Assembly (NCBI GenBank): GCA_030429605.1
Contig: JAUIEV010000004.1
Location: 124,001 to 188,000, forward strand
Source: Chlamydiia bacterium
GTDB lineage: Bacteria > Chlamydiota > Chlamydiia > Chlamydiales > Simkaniaceae
Length of the DNA: 64,000 nt
Direction: 5' to 3'
In this document: piece after piece, positions 46,323 through 55,241 of the stretch
How the letters are laid out: every line of letters begins with the position of its first letter
Numbering within the stretch: position 1 is the first letter of the stretch
Translations under genes and position numbers: made by a program
The notes under the pieces: generated by a model
The model's input: the letters and a program-made list of their open reading frames with translations, nothing else
What the model was told of the DNA's origin: nothing
Database searches by the model: none

Positions 46323-46438
46323 ATGTAGCCTCCATAGCTTTTTTTTGATGGATACTACGGTGAAAAGAAATATTCGAAAAGAGTTTTTTGCAAAATCTTA
46401 ACAATTCAATTTGTGCATGAATAGTAATGAGAGAAAAT

Positions 46439-46464
46439 ATGTGAGCGGTGGGTACCGCTCACAT
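46439..46464 (-). terminator. Terminator after unknown protein 3
   Basis: ATGTGAGCGGT (46439-46449) pairs perfectly with ACCGCTCACAT (46454-46464) around GGGT; on the minus strand ATTTTCTC follows. It lies 16 bases after the stop of the 46480 gene. Confidence 0.75.
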
Positions 46465-46479
46465 TGAGTTATATGTTAT

Positions 46480-48033
46480 TTAGTTTGGAGATCGACCATC
46501 TCTGAAGAAACCAAGAATGAGTGAAAAGAAGTCAGAAATAGGAGAGAAAAAGTTTCGTCTATTATTTCTGCCAAAGAGTGGATCTAGAGAGATCTGTTCT
46601 CTTACTCGTTGTTTTCTTGCAGTGTCTGGAGCAGATCGAGCTGTTTCAAGTGTTTGTTCGTATACTTTGGTATCGAGTGATTCCCAGAATGAGGTATTTT
46701 TAATGCCAAGCTCAGTGCTTAACCACTCATCAACCGCATCTCCGATAGCCCAGTTGAGTATTGAAGCATTTTCTGGGAATGCAAGAACCCACTCTGCCAA
46801 TCCAGGTGAAATATGCATTCTTTCTGCAATTCGGGTTAACACTTTTTGCTTGAGGTCAAATCCATTCATGTTTCTGCCTGCACGATCGAGCGACTTTCTG
46901 ATATCACAATTACTTGCTTTAACAAGAGCTGCTTTATTCGAGAGTGATTGAACCTGTGAGAAAAGCGTATGCAATGAAGGATGAGCAGTTTTTAATTTTG
47001 TTGCTCGTTCCGTATGTTCAGCAGGTATATCACGAGTATTCAGGCTTGGGCAACGTCCGAGTCTCATTCCGGATTCTCTTGTTGGAAGTGCATGAGCTCC
47101 TCGTCTTTGAATGAGTAACGCAGTTACTTCAGCGTACTGTGAAACTGAATTATGTCTATTCATCATCCCTGCAAACGGTTGAAACCTCTTAGTTGAACTG
47201 GTTAATAGTTCATACGTTTGGTGGTCAAATTCTGGAAGTGAGATGCCATGCTTTGAAGAGATCCAGGAATCAAGGGTTTCAAAGACAATTTTTCGAAGGT
47301 GCGAGCGAACAGAAGGGTCGTCAAGTTTCTCGACGAGTGTATCTGGTGTGATGTCTGCTCTCTCTCTTGAGAGTCTTTCAAGAATTGCATTTGGATCAAA
47401 TGCATCTCCACTTTTACACGTACCTAAAAGGAATGGGATTCCAGTTGAAGGGAGCGTTGGACTCTCTAGTGTCGCAACAAGGGGGAAAAGGTTGTTAAAA
47501 AACTTTCGGTCTTCGTTGCTTAATCCAGGAAGATCTTGTAAGTGTTGGCATGGTGTAAATGGCGTGCTTCCAGAAGGGCCGGCCACAGAAGGAAGAGCGA
47601 GTGCTACACCGCTCAATCCTGTTGTTGCTGCCGCTGCTTCAGCGACAACTCCGCCTGCATGTGGGCGGCTTAAGCGCATGCGGCCACTCACGCCAATACT
47701 TGAGGGAGCGGGAATTCCAGCGGATGCTGCTGCACGTGCTGCTCGAGATGCACTTCCGCCTGAATGAGCGAGGGGGTCACGCGGTTCTCTTGCTTCTTCG
47801 GCTCCTCTAGTTGCAGCATAAACACCTGCTGCCCCTAGTCCGAGTAAACCTACACCTATTAAAGCTGCGGCTCCAGGATTACTTTCAATGACACCGGCAA
47901 TGTTTCCGAAAAAAGATCCGGCAGCACGGCTCGTTGCTCTTGTTGTTTCATCGATATGTTTTGCTGCTGATGTCATTGCAGCTTGAAGAAAGTTTGTAGC
48001 TGGAGGAGTTCCTCTTACTGAACTAGTTGCCAT
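46480..48033 (-). CDS. Unknown protein 3 of the three-member family (517 residues), with hydrophobic segment
   Basis: 517 residues. The N-terminus is Ser/Thr/Ala-rich (MATSSVRGTPPATNFL), compatible with a type III signal. One Gly/Ala-rich membrane-like segment lies at 54-75 (GAAALIGVGLLGLGAAGVYAA), followed by a low-complexity Ala/Arg/Ser linker to ~150. The shared module: AFDPNAILERLS (211), FETLDSWIS (251-259), NRHNSVSQY (292-300), and GFDLKQKVLTRIAERM (~393). It is the first gene of the group after an AT-rich promoter region. A membrane segment in one member could place the family at a membrane. Function unknown. Confidence 0.75.
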   Translation of the reverse strand: MATSSVRGTPPATNFLQAAMTSAAKHIDETTRATSRAAGSFFGNIAGVIESNPGAAALIGVGLLGLGAAGVYAATRGAEEAREPRDPLAHSGGSASRAARAAASAGIPAPSSIGVSGRMRLSRPHAGGVVAEAAAATTGLSGVALALPSVAGPSGSTPFTPCQHLQDLPGLSNEDRKFFNNLFPLVATLESPTLPSTGIPFLLGTCKSGDAFDPNAILERLSRERADITPDTLVEKLDDPSVRSHLRKIVFETLDSWISSKHGISLPEFDHQTYELLTSSTKRFQPFAGMMNRHNSVSQYAEVTALLIQRRGAHALPTRESGMRLGRCPSLNTRDIPAEHTERATKLKTAHPSLHTLFSQVQSLSNKAALVKASNCDIRKSLDRAGRNMNGFDLKQKVLTRIAERMHISPGLAEWVLAFPENASILNWAIGDAVDEWLSTELGIKNTSFWESLDTKVYEQTLETARSAPDTARKQRVREQISLDPLFGRNNRRNFFSPISDFFSLILGFFRDGRSPN

Positions 48034-48205
48034 AATTACCCTACTCTTTTAAAGCTTATTTTTTTTATTAATTAATTATAACCCATTTAATATTTAATAT
48101 TAACCAGTACAAACTATTTTAATTAAATAGGTTAAATAAAAAAATTTAATTAGGTTAGTTTGATAAAATAAAAAATTTAATTTGAAAAAAAGAAGGTGTT
48201 TTTAA
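48034..48205. other. Very AT-rich intergenic region before the three-member family
   Basis: 172 bases made almost wholly of A and T, with repeated blocks (AAATTTAATT twice, AGGTTA twice) and runs of TTAATTAATTAA. It separates the unknown genes from corA. It holds the promoter of the 48033 gene and may be a target for DNA-bending or silencing proteins. No gene or RNA is visible in it. Confidence 0.6.
48075..48103 (-). promoter_or_regulatory. Promoter of unknown protein 3
   Basis: On the minus strand TTAATA (48098-48103) and a perfect TATAAT (48075-48080), 17 bases apart. Start near 48068, leader ~35 bases. Confidence 0.6.
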
Positions 48206-49126
48206 CTAGAGCCATTTTTTTCTTTGAAACACAAAGAGAGAAATGAGGGAAAGAACGACTATGCATATGAAGATGATATAAAAAGCGAAAGGGTTATTTT
48301 CAATAGGGAGGCTGACGTTCATTCCATAGAGTGAGGCGACCATGGTTGGAATACTGAGGATAATTGTAAGGGCTGTGAGCAGCTTAATGGTCTTATTTAA
48401 CTGGTTAGTAAAAATTATTTGATAAGAGTCTCGCAAAGATCGGATTGATCTGAGGTTGATAGAGCAGAGGTCTTCTGACTGGATTGATGCATTGAGCAAA
48501 TCCTCCAAAAGGTCTTGGTCTCGATCGTAGAGAATAGTGTATTTTCCTGAAACAATGGCTTCCAGTACTGACCGAAGTGGTACGAGTGAGGAGAGGTATT
48601 GATTTAAGACTTCTTCGTTGACAGTGAGATTCGTTATATCTCCGCTATCGACGTTTTTCATTTTTCGTTCTTGCTTTAAAACATTAGTACGAATTTTTTT
48701 AATTTGTACGGTGTACTCTTGAGTGATTTTCAAAAGCATGTAAATCAAAAATTTGGATTTTTGGGTAGGTGCGAGTTTTGGACTTTGCTCGAGGAGAATA
48801 TCAACAAGTCGGCTCTTTTGAGGGGAGATAGTAATAAAATAATTTTTTGTCAGAATAATTGTGTACGTAGCTGTATAGAGACCAGACTCTTGCTCTGAAG
48901 GGTGGCGTGTAAAAATAAGCACGTGCTCTTTAATACGTTCGATTCGGGGGATTTCATATCTATCCAAGCAGTCATAAATATCGGTGTACTCTAAGCCAAT
49001 GAGCTCGCTAATTTGATTGATGTCAGCAGTGGATGCTTCTTCAACATGAATCCAGCAACCATCTTTTGGTTGAGAAATGACTTCAAATTGGTCTTCAGTT
49101 TCTTCTTTGTAATAGATGTGAATCAT
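48206..49126 (-). CDS. corA: CorA-family magnesium/divalent cation transporter
   Basis: 306 residues. The long soluble, helical N-terminal part is followed by two membrane helices at the C-terminus, with the gate signature GMN in SLYGMNVSLP near residue 270, and a basic tail (FQRKKWL). It carries Mg2+ into the cell as a pentamer. It sits between the unknown tandem family and lpxD; this place is not that of Chlamydia. Confidence 0.95.
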   Translation of the reverse strand: MIHIYYKEETEDQFEVISQPKDGCWIHVEEASTADINQISELIGLEYTDIYDCLDRYEIPRIERIKEHVLIFTRHPSEQESGLYTATYTIILTKNYFITISPQKSRLVDILLEQSPKLAPTQKSKFLIYMLLKITQEYTVQIKKIRTNVLKQERKMKNVDSGDITNLTVNEEVLNQYLSSLVPLRSVLEAIVSGKYTILYDRDQDLLEDLLNASIQSEDLCSINLRSIRSLRDSYQIIFTNQLNKTIKLLTALTIILSIPTMVASLYGMNVSLPIENNPFAFYIIFICIVVLSLISLFVFQRKKWL

Positions 49127-49159
49127 AGATTCATCCTATGGTATTTCTCAGTTTTAGAA

Positions 49160-49187
49160 CAAGCAGCTATTTTTTGATTTCTGCTTG
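49160..49187 (-). terminator. Stem-loop after lpxD
   Basis: CAAGCAG (49160-49166) pairs with CTGCTTG (49181-49187) across a T-rich loop, 12 bases beyond the lpxD stop (minus strand). The U-tract is short (TTCT). Confidence 0.55.
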
Positions 49188-49198
49188 AACAGGTGCTT

Positions 49199-50272
49199 TT
49201 ATTTATTTTCTAATTGCGCAAGACGGTTTTCGAGATCTTTTATCGCTGCTGCGTATTTTTCGAGCCTTCGAATATGAACTTTTTCTCTGCTAAATTTTTC
49301 GATTGGTTGAACAGGTTCACCACGGTACAGCCCCGGTTTGGTGATTGACTTACTGACGCCCCCTTTCGAAGCGATCATAGTCCCGTCGCACAGCTCGATA
49401 TGGCCAACAATCCCTGTTTGTCCGCCTAAATACACTCTCTTTCCAAGTTTGGTAGATCCGGCGATACCTGACTGAGCTACGATAACACTATTTTCTCCAA
49501 TTTGAACATTATGCGCAATCTGAACAAGGTTGTCTATCTGCACCCCTTTGCGTATTACAGTGGATTGAAAGCGGGCTCTATCAATCGTTGTATTCGCTCC
49601 GATTTCAACGTCATCCTCTATCACTACATTTCCAAGCTGAGCAAGTTTGTAGTGCTTTCCTGTCTGATCTGTTGTAAAACCAAAGCCGCATGACCCAATA
49701 ACAACGCCGGGTTGAAGAACCACTCGGTCTCCAATCTGTGTGTTTTCTCTGATGCAGACGTTATGAAAGAGTGTGCAGTTAGATCCAATATGTGTATGTG
49801 GTCCAATGGATACGTTTCCTAAAATGGTGGTGTTTTTTCCAATGGTCACATTTGCATCAATGACAACACATGGCCCAATGGTGGTTCCTTCACCGATTTG
49901 TGCTGTTTCATGAATCACTGCAGAAGGGTGGATCCCTTCGAAAAATGTTTTTCGAGCTTTTTCCTTTAAGAGGAGCTCAGCAATCATTTGAAAAGTCCTG
50001 GAAGGATTGTCGCAAACAAGGTAGTTTTTCCCTTCAGGAAGAGCCTCCATTCGCTCTACACAAATAACCCCCGCAGCAGACTGCTTCATTGCATCCAAGT
50101 ACCGTGGGTTTGCAAGAAAAGACACATCGTTGGCATCTGCTTTTTCTAACGTGTTAACAGACGCGACAATTGTATCTTCACACCCAATAACTTCTGTTCC
50201 GGTCAATTCAGCAAGCTGTTTGAGGGTGTACGCACTCTGTGCTTCAGTATTGTGCAGTGTTGTTTGCGACAT
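49199..50272 (-). CDS. lpxD: UDP-3-O-acylglucosamine N-acyltransferase
   Basis: 357 residues. An N-terminal uridine-binding domain precedes hexapeptide repeats of a left-handed beta helix (IGEGTTIGPCVVIDANVTIG) and the catalytic His in NLVQIAHNVQIGENSV; a C-terminal helix (RLEKYAAAIKDLENRLAQLE) closes it. It adds the second N-linked acyl chain in lipid A synthesis. GGAG before the ATG; 6 bases after skp. The order bamA-skp-lpxD is that of Chlamydia and many Gram-negatives. Confidence 0.97.
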   Translation of the reverse strand: MSQTTLHNTEAQSAYTLKQLAELTGTEVIGCEDTIVASVNTLEKADANDVSFLANPRYLDAMKQSAAGVICVERMEALPEGKNYLVCDNPSRTFQMIAELLLKEKARKTFFEGIHPSAVIHETAQIGEGTTIGPCVVIDANVTIGKNTTILGNVSIGPHTHIGSNCTLFHNVCIRENTQIGDRVVLQPGVVIGSCGFGFTTDQTGKHYKLAQLGNVVIEDDVEIGANTTIDRARFQSTVIRKGVQIDNLVQIAHNVQIGENSVIVAQSGIAGSTKLGKRVYLGGQTGIVGHIELCDGTMIASKGGVSKSITKPGLYRGEPVQPIEKFSREKVHIRRLEKYAAAIKDLENRLAQLENK

Positions 50273-50278
50273 TCGTTC

Positions 50279-50830
50279 TTACTCCTTTGGGGCTTCAGCA
50301 AATTTTGAGCTTGCTTCTTCATTCTCCTGCGTGAATTTTTTATCCATGACAGCAATCACATCTTGTGTGACATCGAGATCATCAGAAGCATAAAAACATG
50401 CCTCACGGTTAAGAACGTATTTTAATTTATGTTGCTTTGCGACTTCTTTAGCAGCTTGCTGGACAGCTGTTCCAACTGTTTGAACAACTTGCATATTTGC
50501 TTGTTGTACCATTTGGTAAAACTGGTTTTGGTATCGTCCATGCTCTTCTGAAAGTGATTGAAACTTTTCTTTCAGTTCTTTTTCAGCTTGTGGAGAAAGT
50601 GTGTCCATATAGTCTGCATCTTGCAGTTTTTCTGATATCTCACGTAGCTGCTTTTCTACATCTCCCACAAGTGATGTCATTTGCGTTTTGAGCGCTTCAA
50701 AGCTCTCTTGCTCTTTCTTTCCAACAAGTGAATTTTGTGCACATGAGTTAAAGTTAACAAGCCCTAAGTCACCTGCAACAAGTGCAGTAGAAAGACAAAG
50801 TGCTGCTACGGAAAGATGTTTTTTTAGCAT
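50279..50830 (-). CDS. skp: Periplasmic chaperone Skp/OmpH
   Basis: 183 residues from ATG 50830, chosen for its AAAGGAGA ribosome site; the frame is open to 50914 and overlaps bamA there. A signal peptide (MLKKHLSVAALCLSTALVAG) leads to GLVNFNSCAQNS and long coiled-coil arms (~35-130), as in Skp. It guards unfolded outer-membrane proteins in the periplasm on the way to BamA, whose gene is next upstream. Confidence 0.93.
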   Translation of the reverse strand: MLKKHLSVAALCLSTALVAGDLGLVNFNSCAQNSLVGKKEQESFEALKTQMTSLVGDVEKQLREISEKLQDADYMDTLSPQAEKELKEKFQSLSEEHGRYQNQFYQMVQQANMQVVQTVGTAVQQAAKEVAKQHKLKYVLNREACFYASDDLDVTQDVIAVMDKKFTQENEEASSKFAEAPKE

Positions 50831-50873
50831 TGTTGTTCTCCTTTGTTGTTCCTCAGTTTTTTGGAACCACTGT

Positions 50874-53285
50874 TTAAAATTGTCCTCCCATCGTAAAGAA
50901 GAAGTTACGCACATCTTCCTTCGAATCCGGGTTTATCGGAACACCGTATCCAACAATTAGAGGAACTCTGTTTCCAATATCTAGGCGGATACCACCTCCA
51001 TACGACATGTTGATCTTGTGCACAGTAAATGAGCTGAGTGCAACCGAACCAGCATCAAAGAAGACAAAGACATCAAGTAGTTTGTGGAGCTCTTGCAGGT
51101 ATTCAACAGAAAGATAGACTGAAGATAAACCACCAGTTGGATCATTGGTTGGCTCAGTTGTGATAACGCCATTTTGATCTTTTTTCTGTACGAGCTTTGG
51201 ACCTATAGAGTAGGGTCTGTACCCTCTAAGCGAGTAGTCACCACCTAGGTAGTATCTCTCACTAAATGGAAGGAATTCCGGTTCACCTGTCCCAAATGGG
51301 CATGTGAATTTCGCATCACCACGGAACTTTAAGGTTCCGAGTCTCCAGACAGGGTAGTATAAAGAGTTGACAAATCCAAGTTTTACAAATGGGAAAAGTC
51401 TGTCAACATGGGAATGACGTCTTAGACCTGCGATCTCAGCTTCAAGAGCTGAACGAATTCCTCTGTGTGGCTTAAATGGATTGTCAGTGGAGTTGTAGGA
51501 GAGGGAATTTCCATACCCTAAAACAAGGCCGGAGTTCCGTTCGTCAAGGGTGGCTCCGACAATGTCGTTTTGAACATCAATAAGCGCGTTTCGAAGGCGA
51601 AGCTTCATGCCATAGACAAGACGTTGCGTTATTGGGTACGAGGTAAAGAGGGAGCCGCCCATGGTACGTGTATCGTAATCTTTTGATTGCAACCCGTTAT
51701 AGGAGTAGTTTACATCAAATCCGAATCGCCACAGTGTGTCAGAAAGGTACGGCGTTACCCAGGAGAGGGTGTAGTCTTGCTGTTTGTGTCCTATTGAGAC
51801 CTTTGCAGAAGCAAATTCTCCAGCTCCTCGTAGAGACGAGATGCCATTTTTCCACCATCCCCAAAGTCCTTTGTAATTGAAGTTGTTTTCTGTGAAATCA
51901 ACTCCTCCAAAGATACTATCGGCTGTACTCAATCCAAAAAAGAGTGAGACGTTCCCTGTTGGAGCTTCATCAACTTCTATGATCACATCTCGATACTGTT
52001 TTCCAAGTGAAACATCATCTTCAGTTTTTACAGGATAGACGTTCACAGACTTGAAGTACCCAGTAGCCATAAGTCTTTGTTGGGTTGCTTTTAACTTTCT
52101 TGAGTCAAACAGTTCGCCTGGAACAAGGAGTGACTCACGAAGAATTACATTTGCCTTTGTATTGACATTCCCAAGAACACGAATAAGACCTATTTTGTAT
52201 TGATGTCCTTCAACAATTGAGTAGTCAACATCATAGACTGGTTCACCGGTTTGAGGAACGAGTGTATAGCGAACATCGACATCAATGTATCCATCCTTCC
52301 CGTAAACATCCTTGATAGCTTCGACCGATTCGGTGAGCATGTCAGGTGAATATGAGCTTCCAGGTTTAATAGGGAGTTGTTTTTGGATGTCATACTCATT
52401 GTAGAGGATGTTCCCTTGGAATGAAATATCACCAAATGTGTATTTTTCACCTTTCACGGCAAAAATCGCAATGATCAGCTTTCCTTCTGAACTTTCCTCG
52501 ACATTAATCGAAACGCGTGCATCGGCGTATCCCTGGTTCTGGAGATAATTCGTAATGACAAGCTTATCGTGCTCAATCACTTCTTCGTGGTATTTTCCAG
52601 TTCCGGTCAGCCAACTTGTGAAAAAGTTATACTTTTTCGAGTTGATCATTTGTAGGATGACACTTTGGTCTTTTTTATCTAGGCCATAAAATTTGATGTC
52701 ATCAATGTGTCCGCTGCTTCCTTCATCAACGAGGATATCAATTTCAATCTCGTTGTTTTCAGGAAGAGGTACGATTCTGTACGAAATTTGTGATTCAAAG
52801 TACCCTTTTTTTATGTAGTACTCGCGAACTTTGTTGATCGCTTCATTGAAGCGGGCCCTGTCGAAAATGGAGTAGGGGCGTATATCGAGGACCTTTTGCA
52901 ATTTCGCAGAACGTAATTTTTTATTCCCAGACCACTTGATAAATCGAATGGTAGGTTTTTCCCACAAGCTGATGGTTATATAAATTTTTCCGTCACGATG
53001 CTCAATTTTGGGCTCGACTCTATCGTACGACTTTGAAAGCGTCTTCAAGTCCTGGTCGAACGTGTATTGAGAAAACGGGTCGCCAATCTTTGTTCGCAAT
53101 TTTGACTGAATTGTCGCAGTGCTCGTTGGAGTCGCTCCTGTAGAGGTTTCCAATTTAATAGTGATGTTTTCGACGGTCGTTTGATCGAAGTGTGTTGATT
53201 CGGCCTGCCCAACTGTTGGGTCTCCTGATAGTGGAGATGTAAGCAGAATAAGAGGGGCAACGTATAGGAGAAAATGCTTGCTCAT
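50874..53285 (-). CDS. bamA: Outer membrane assembly factor BamA (Omp85)
   Basis: 803 residues. A signal peptide (MSKHFLLYVAPLILLTSPLSG), five POTRA-type repeats (to ~425), and a barrel that ends in aromatic FFFTMGGQF, the usual Omp85 C-terminus. The loop motif of the barrel, PFSERYYLGGDYSLRGY, is the RGF-like signature. It inserts beta-barrel proteins in the outer membrane. Promoter at 53351-53380. In Chlamydia this protein is also a surface antigen. Confidence 0.97.
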   Translation of the reverse strand: MSKHFLLYVAPLILLTSPLSGDPTVGQAESTHFDQTTVENITIKLETSTGATPTSTATIQSKLRTKIGDPFSQYTFDQDLKTLSKSYDRVEPKIEHRDGKIYITISLWEKPTIRFIKWSGNKKLRSAKLQKVLDIRPYSIFDRARFNEAINKVREYYIKKGYFESQISYRIVPLPENNEIEIDILVDEGSSGHIDDIKFYGLDKKDQSVILQMINSKKYNFFTSWLTGTGKYHEEVIEHDKLVITNYLQNQGYADARVSINVEESSEGKLIIAIFAVKGEKYTFGDISFQGNILYNEYDIQKQLPIKPGSSYSPDMLTESVEAIKDVYGKDGYIDVDVRYTLVPQTGEPVYDVDYSIVEGHQYKIGLIRVLGNVNTKANVILRESLLVPGELFDSRKLKATQQRLMATGYFKSVNVYPVKTEDDVSLGKQYRDVIIEVDEAPTGNVSLFFGLSTADSIFGGVDFTENNFNYKGLWGWWKNGISSLRGAGEFASAKVSIGHKQQDYTLSWVTPYLSDTLWRFGFDVNYSYNGLQSKDYDTRTMGGSLFTSYPITQRLVYGMKLRLRNALIDVQNDIVGATLDERNSGLVLGYGNSLSYNSTDNPFKPHRGIRSALEAEIAGLRRHSHVDRLFPFVKLGFVNSLYYPVWRLGTLKFRGDAKFTCPFGTGEPEFLPFSERYYLGGDYSLRGYRPYSIGPKLVQKKDQNGVITTEPTNDPTGGLSSVYLSVEYLQELHKLLDVFVFFDAGSVALSSFTVHKINMSYGGGIRLDIGNRVPLIVGYGVPINPDSKEDVRNFFFTMGGQF

Positions 53286-53350
53286 GTGACAGAAGACTCT
53301 TTTATGTATTAAACAAATTGTACTTATGCGCTCAAAAGTAAACTTGGCCG

Positions 53351-53380
53351 ATTATAGGTAACGATTTGATATTAAAGCAA
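53351..53380 (-). promoter_or_regulatory. Promoter of bamA-skp-lpxD
   Basis: On the minus strand TTGCTT (53375-53380) and a perfect TATAAT (53351-53356) with 18 bases between. Start near 53344 gives a ~58-base leader. A weak hairpin (ACCCCT/AGGGGGGT, ~53381-53402) just upstream may end recR transcription. Confidence 0.6.
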
Positions 53381-53432
53381 CCCCTGTCTCAGAAGGGGGG
53401 TGAAAAAACGGGTTTTTAGGAGCTAGACGGCT

Positions 53433-54032
53433 TTATACGCCTTGTCTGCCTGCAAATGCTTGAAAAAGAGTATGCTGGTCGATGTATTCTAAGTGACTTC
53501 CGATGGGCATACCATGTGCAAACTTGGTTACCTTAATAGGGTATTCTCTGAGTAGTTCTTTTATATACAGCGCTGTTGCGTCTCCTTCGATGGTGGAGTC
53601 TAGTGCAAGAATGAGCTCTTCGATCGAGTCAGCTTCAATTCTTTGCATCAGTGTATCCATCGATAGGTCTTCTGGAGTGATGCCATCGAGAGGAGAGAGG
53701 AGGCCGCCAAGGACATGAAACTTCCCCTGGAATCCAGAAAGTCCTTCAAGGGCATACACCTCTTTTGGAAAGGCAACAACAAGGAGCGCAGGGGCAGTGT
53801 TTTGCTGATTTTGGCAAAAAAAGCATTCATTCTCTTCTGTATAGCATCCACATGTTTCGCACGTGGTTATTTTGGAATGAATGACACCCAGATGATTTGA
53901 AAATTCTGTTTGCTGTTTTTCATCCCAAGAAAGGACGGAGAATGCGTACCTTTCTGCAGTTTTCTGTCCGACTCCTGGTAGGTGGCGAAAGCATTCAATA
54001 AGTGTTTGAATAGCATGTGGGTACTTTGGCAT
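53433..54032 (-). CDS. recR: Recombination protein RecR
   Basis: 199 residues from ATG 54032 (AAAGG upstream), the normal RecR length; the frame is open to 54077. Helix-hairpin-helix LPGVGQKTAERYAF, a four-cysteine zinc motif (CETCGCYTEENECFFC), and a Toprim domain with LALDSTIEGDATALYI. With RecO it loads RecA on gapped DNA. Its place between bamA and fabH is that of Chlamydia. Confidence 0.97.
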   Translation of the reverse strand: MPKYPHAIQTLIECFRHLPGVGQKTAERYAFSVLSWDEKQQTEFSNHLGVIHSKITTCETCGCYTEENECFFCQNQQNTAPALLVVAFPKEVYALEGLSGFQGKFHVLGGLLSPLDGITPEDLSMDTLMQRIEADSIEELILALDSTIEGDATALYIKELLREYPIKVTKFAHGMPIGSHLEYIDQHTLFQAFAGRQGV

Positions 54033-54230
54033 TTTTGACCTTTTCTTAGGAGAAAATGGTATCCTATCAAATCGCAAGAATACCTAGCAAGTGGTTCAAA
54101 ACGATCCGTTAGATCTCTTACTGCGAAGGGGGGTCTGTGCTAAAAAATATATACTATGAATACATCTGTTGGGCTCATTGTGCTGGTTTAAAATTTGCAG
54201 TAATAGTAGAATCGTTCGGGAACACGAAGA

Positions 54231-55235
54231 ATGCCTGGTGAACGAGTGAAAGCGCGGATAACTGGTATTGGGAAATACCTTCCAAAAAAAATTTTATCAA
54301 ATAAAGAATTAGAGTCCATAGTCGAAACATCTGATGAATGGATTTATTCTCGTACGGGAATGAGAGAGCGCAGGATTGCCGCCGAGGGGGAAACGACGTC
54401 TTCGATGGGGACAGCTGCTGCAAAAAAAGCGCTTGCCCAAGCCTCAGTGGAACCTGAGTCTATCGATCTTATTTTGTGTGCAACCTGTACACCAGACACT
54501 CTTTTGTCAAATACTGCGTGCCTTATACAGCAGGAGCTTGGTGCATTATCTGCTGGTGCAATTGATATTCAAGCAGCCTGCTCAGGTCTTTTATATGGGC
54601 TATCAATGGCCAAGGCGTATATTGAGTCGGGAATCTACCAACGAGTACTTGTTGTGGCTCCTGAAAAGATTTCGTCTATTACAAACTACAAAGATAGAAC
54701 GACATGTGTTCTTTTTGGCGATGGCGCAGCGGCATGCCTCGTTGAAGGGAAGGGGAAAGGACTTCTTATCAATGATATAGAGCTTGGTGCAGATGGAAAC
54801 CAAGCTGGATTACTTACAATTCCTGCAGGTGGCTCAAATCAAAAAGCATCTCTAGAAACTGTCTCTAGTGATATGCATTATATCCAAATGGAAGGACGGG
54901 AAGTGTTTAAGCATGCAGTTCGTCGAATGGAATCTGCAGCGCAGCTTTGTATAAAAAAAGCGGGTTTGTCGGAAAATGACATAACATGGCTTGTACCTCA
55001 TCAAGCAAATATTCGTATTATTGAGGCAATGGCAAAACGTTTTCAGGTCCCAATGGATCGAGTGTATGTGACTATTCATAAATACGGAAACACGTCTGCT
55101 TCTTCTGTTGGTATTGCCTTAGCGGAGCTCACAGATGAGGCTCCATACAAAGAAGGAGAGCATATTCTTCTTGTCGTATTTGGGGCAGGATTCACCTGGG
55201 CTGCGGGTATATTGACACCAACGAACGGAGAGTAA
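54231..55235 (+). CDS. fabH: Beta-ketoacyl-ACP synthase III
   Basis: 334 residues. Catalytic Cys in QAACSGLLYG, His in VPHQANIRI and Asn in YGNTSASSVG, the FabH triad. It joins acetyl-CoA and malonyl-ACP to start fatty acid chains. First gene of fabH-fabD-fabG-acpP. The 198 bases upstream hold no RNA gene I can see; a TATATACTATG stretch at ~54149-54159 may serve as a -10. Confidence 0.97.
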   Translation: MPGERVKARITGIGKYLPKKILSNKELESIVETSDEWIYSRTGMRERRIAAEGETTSSMGTAAAKKALAQASVEPESIDLILCATCTPDTLLSNTACLIQQELGALSAGAIDIQAACSGLLYGLSMAKAYIESGIYQRVLVVAPEKISSITNYKDRTTCVLFGDGAAACLVEGKGKGLLINDIELGADGNQAGLLTIPAGGSNQKASLETVSSDMHYIQMEGREVFKHAVRRMESAAQLCIKKAGLSENDITWLVPHQANIRIIEAMAKRFQVPMDRVYVTIHKYGNTSASSVGIALAELTDEAPYKEGEHILLVVFGAGFTWAAGILTPTNGE

Positions 55236-55241
55236 TTTGAA

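Noticed and set aside
45979-46401. 140-codon open frame on the plus strand
   Set aside because: Antisense to the low-complexity N-terminus of the 468-residue protein; same cause as above.
47243-47767. 174-codon open frame on the plus strand
   Set aside because: It lies antisense to the 517-residue family member, in its Ala/Arg/Ser-rich part where biased codons leave the opposite frame open; no ribosome site and an unlikely protein.
54033-54230. Gap before fabH as site of a tRNA gene
   Set aside because: No acceptor-stem pairing, anticodon arm or T-loop (GTTCGA-type) pattern could be fitted; the only GTTCG is part of a short local hairpin next to the fabH ribosome site.
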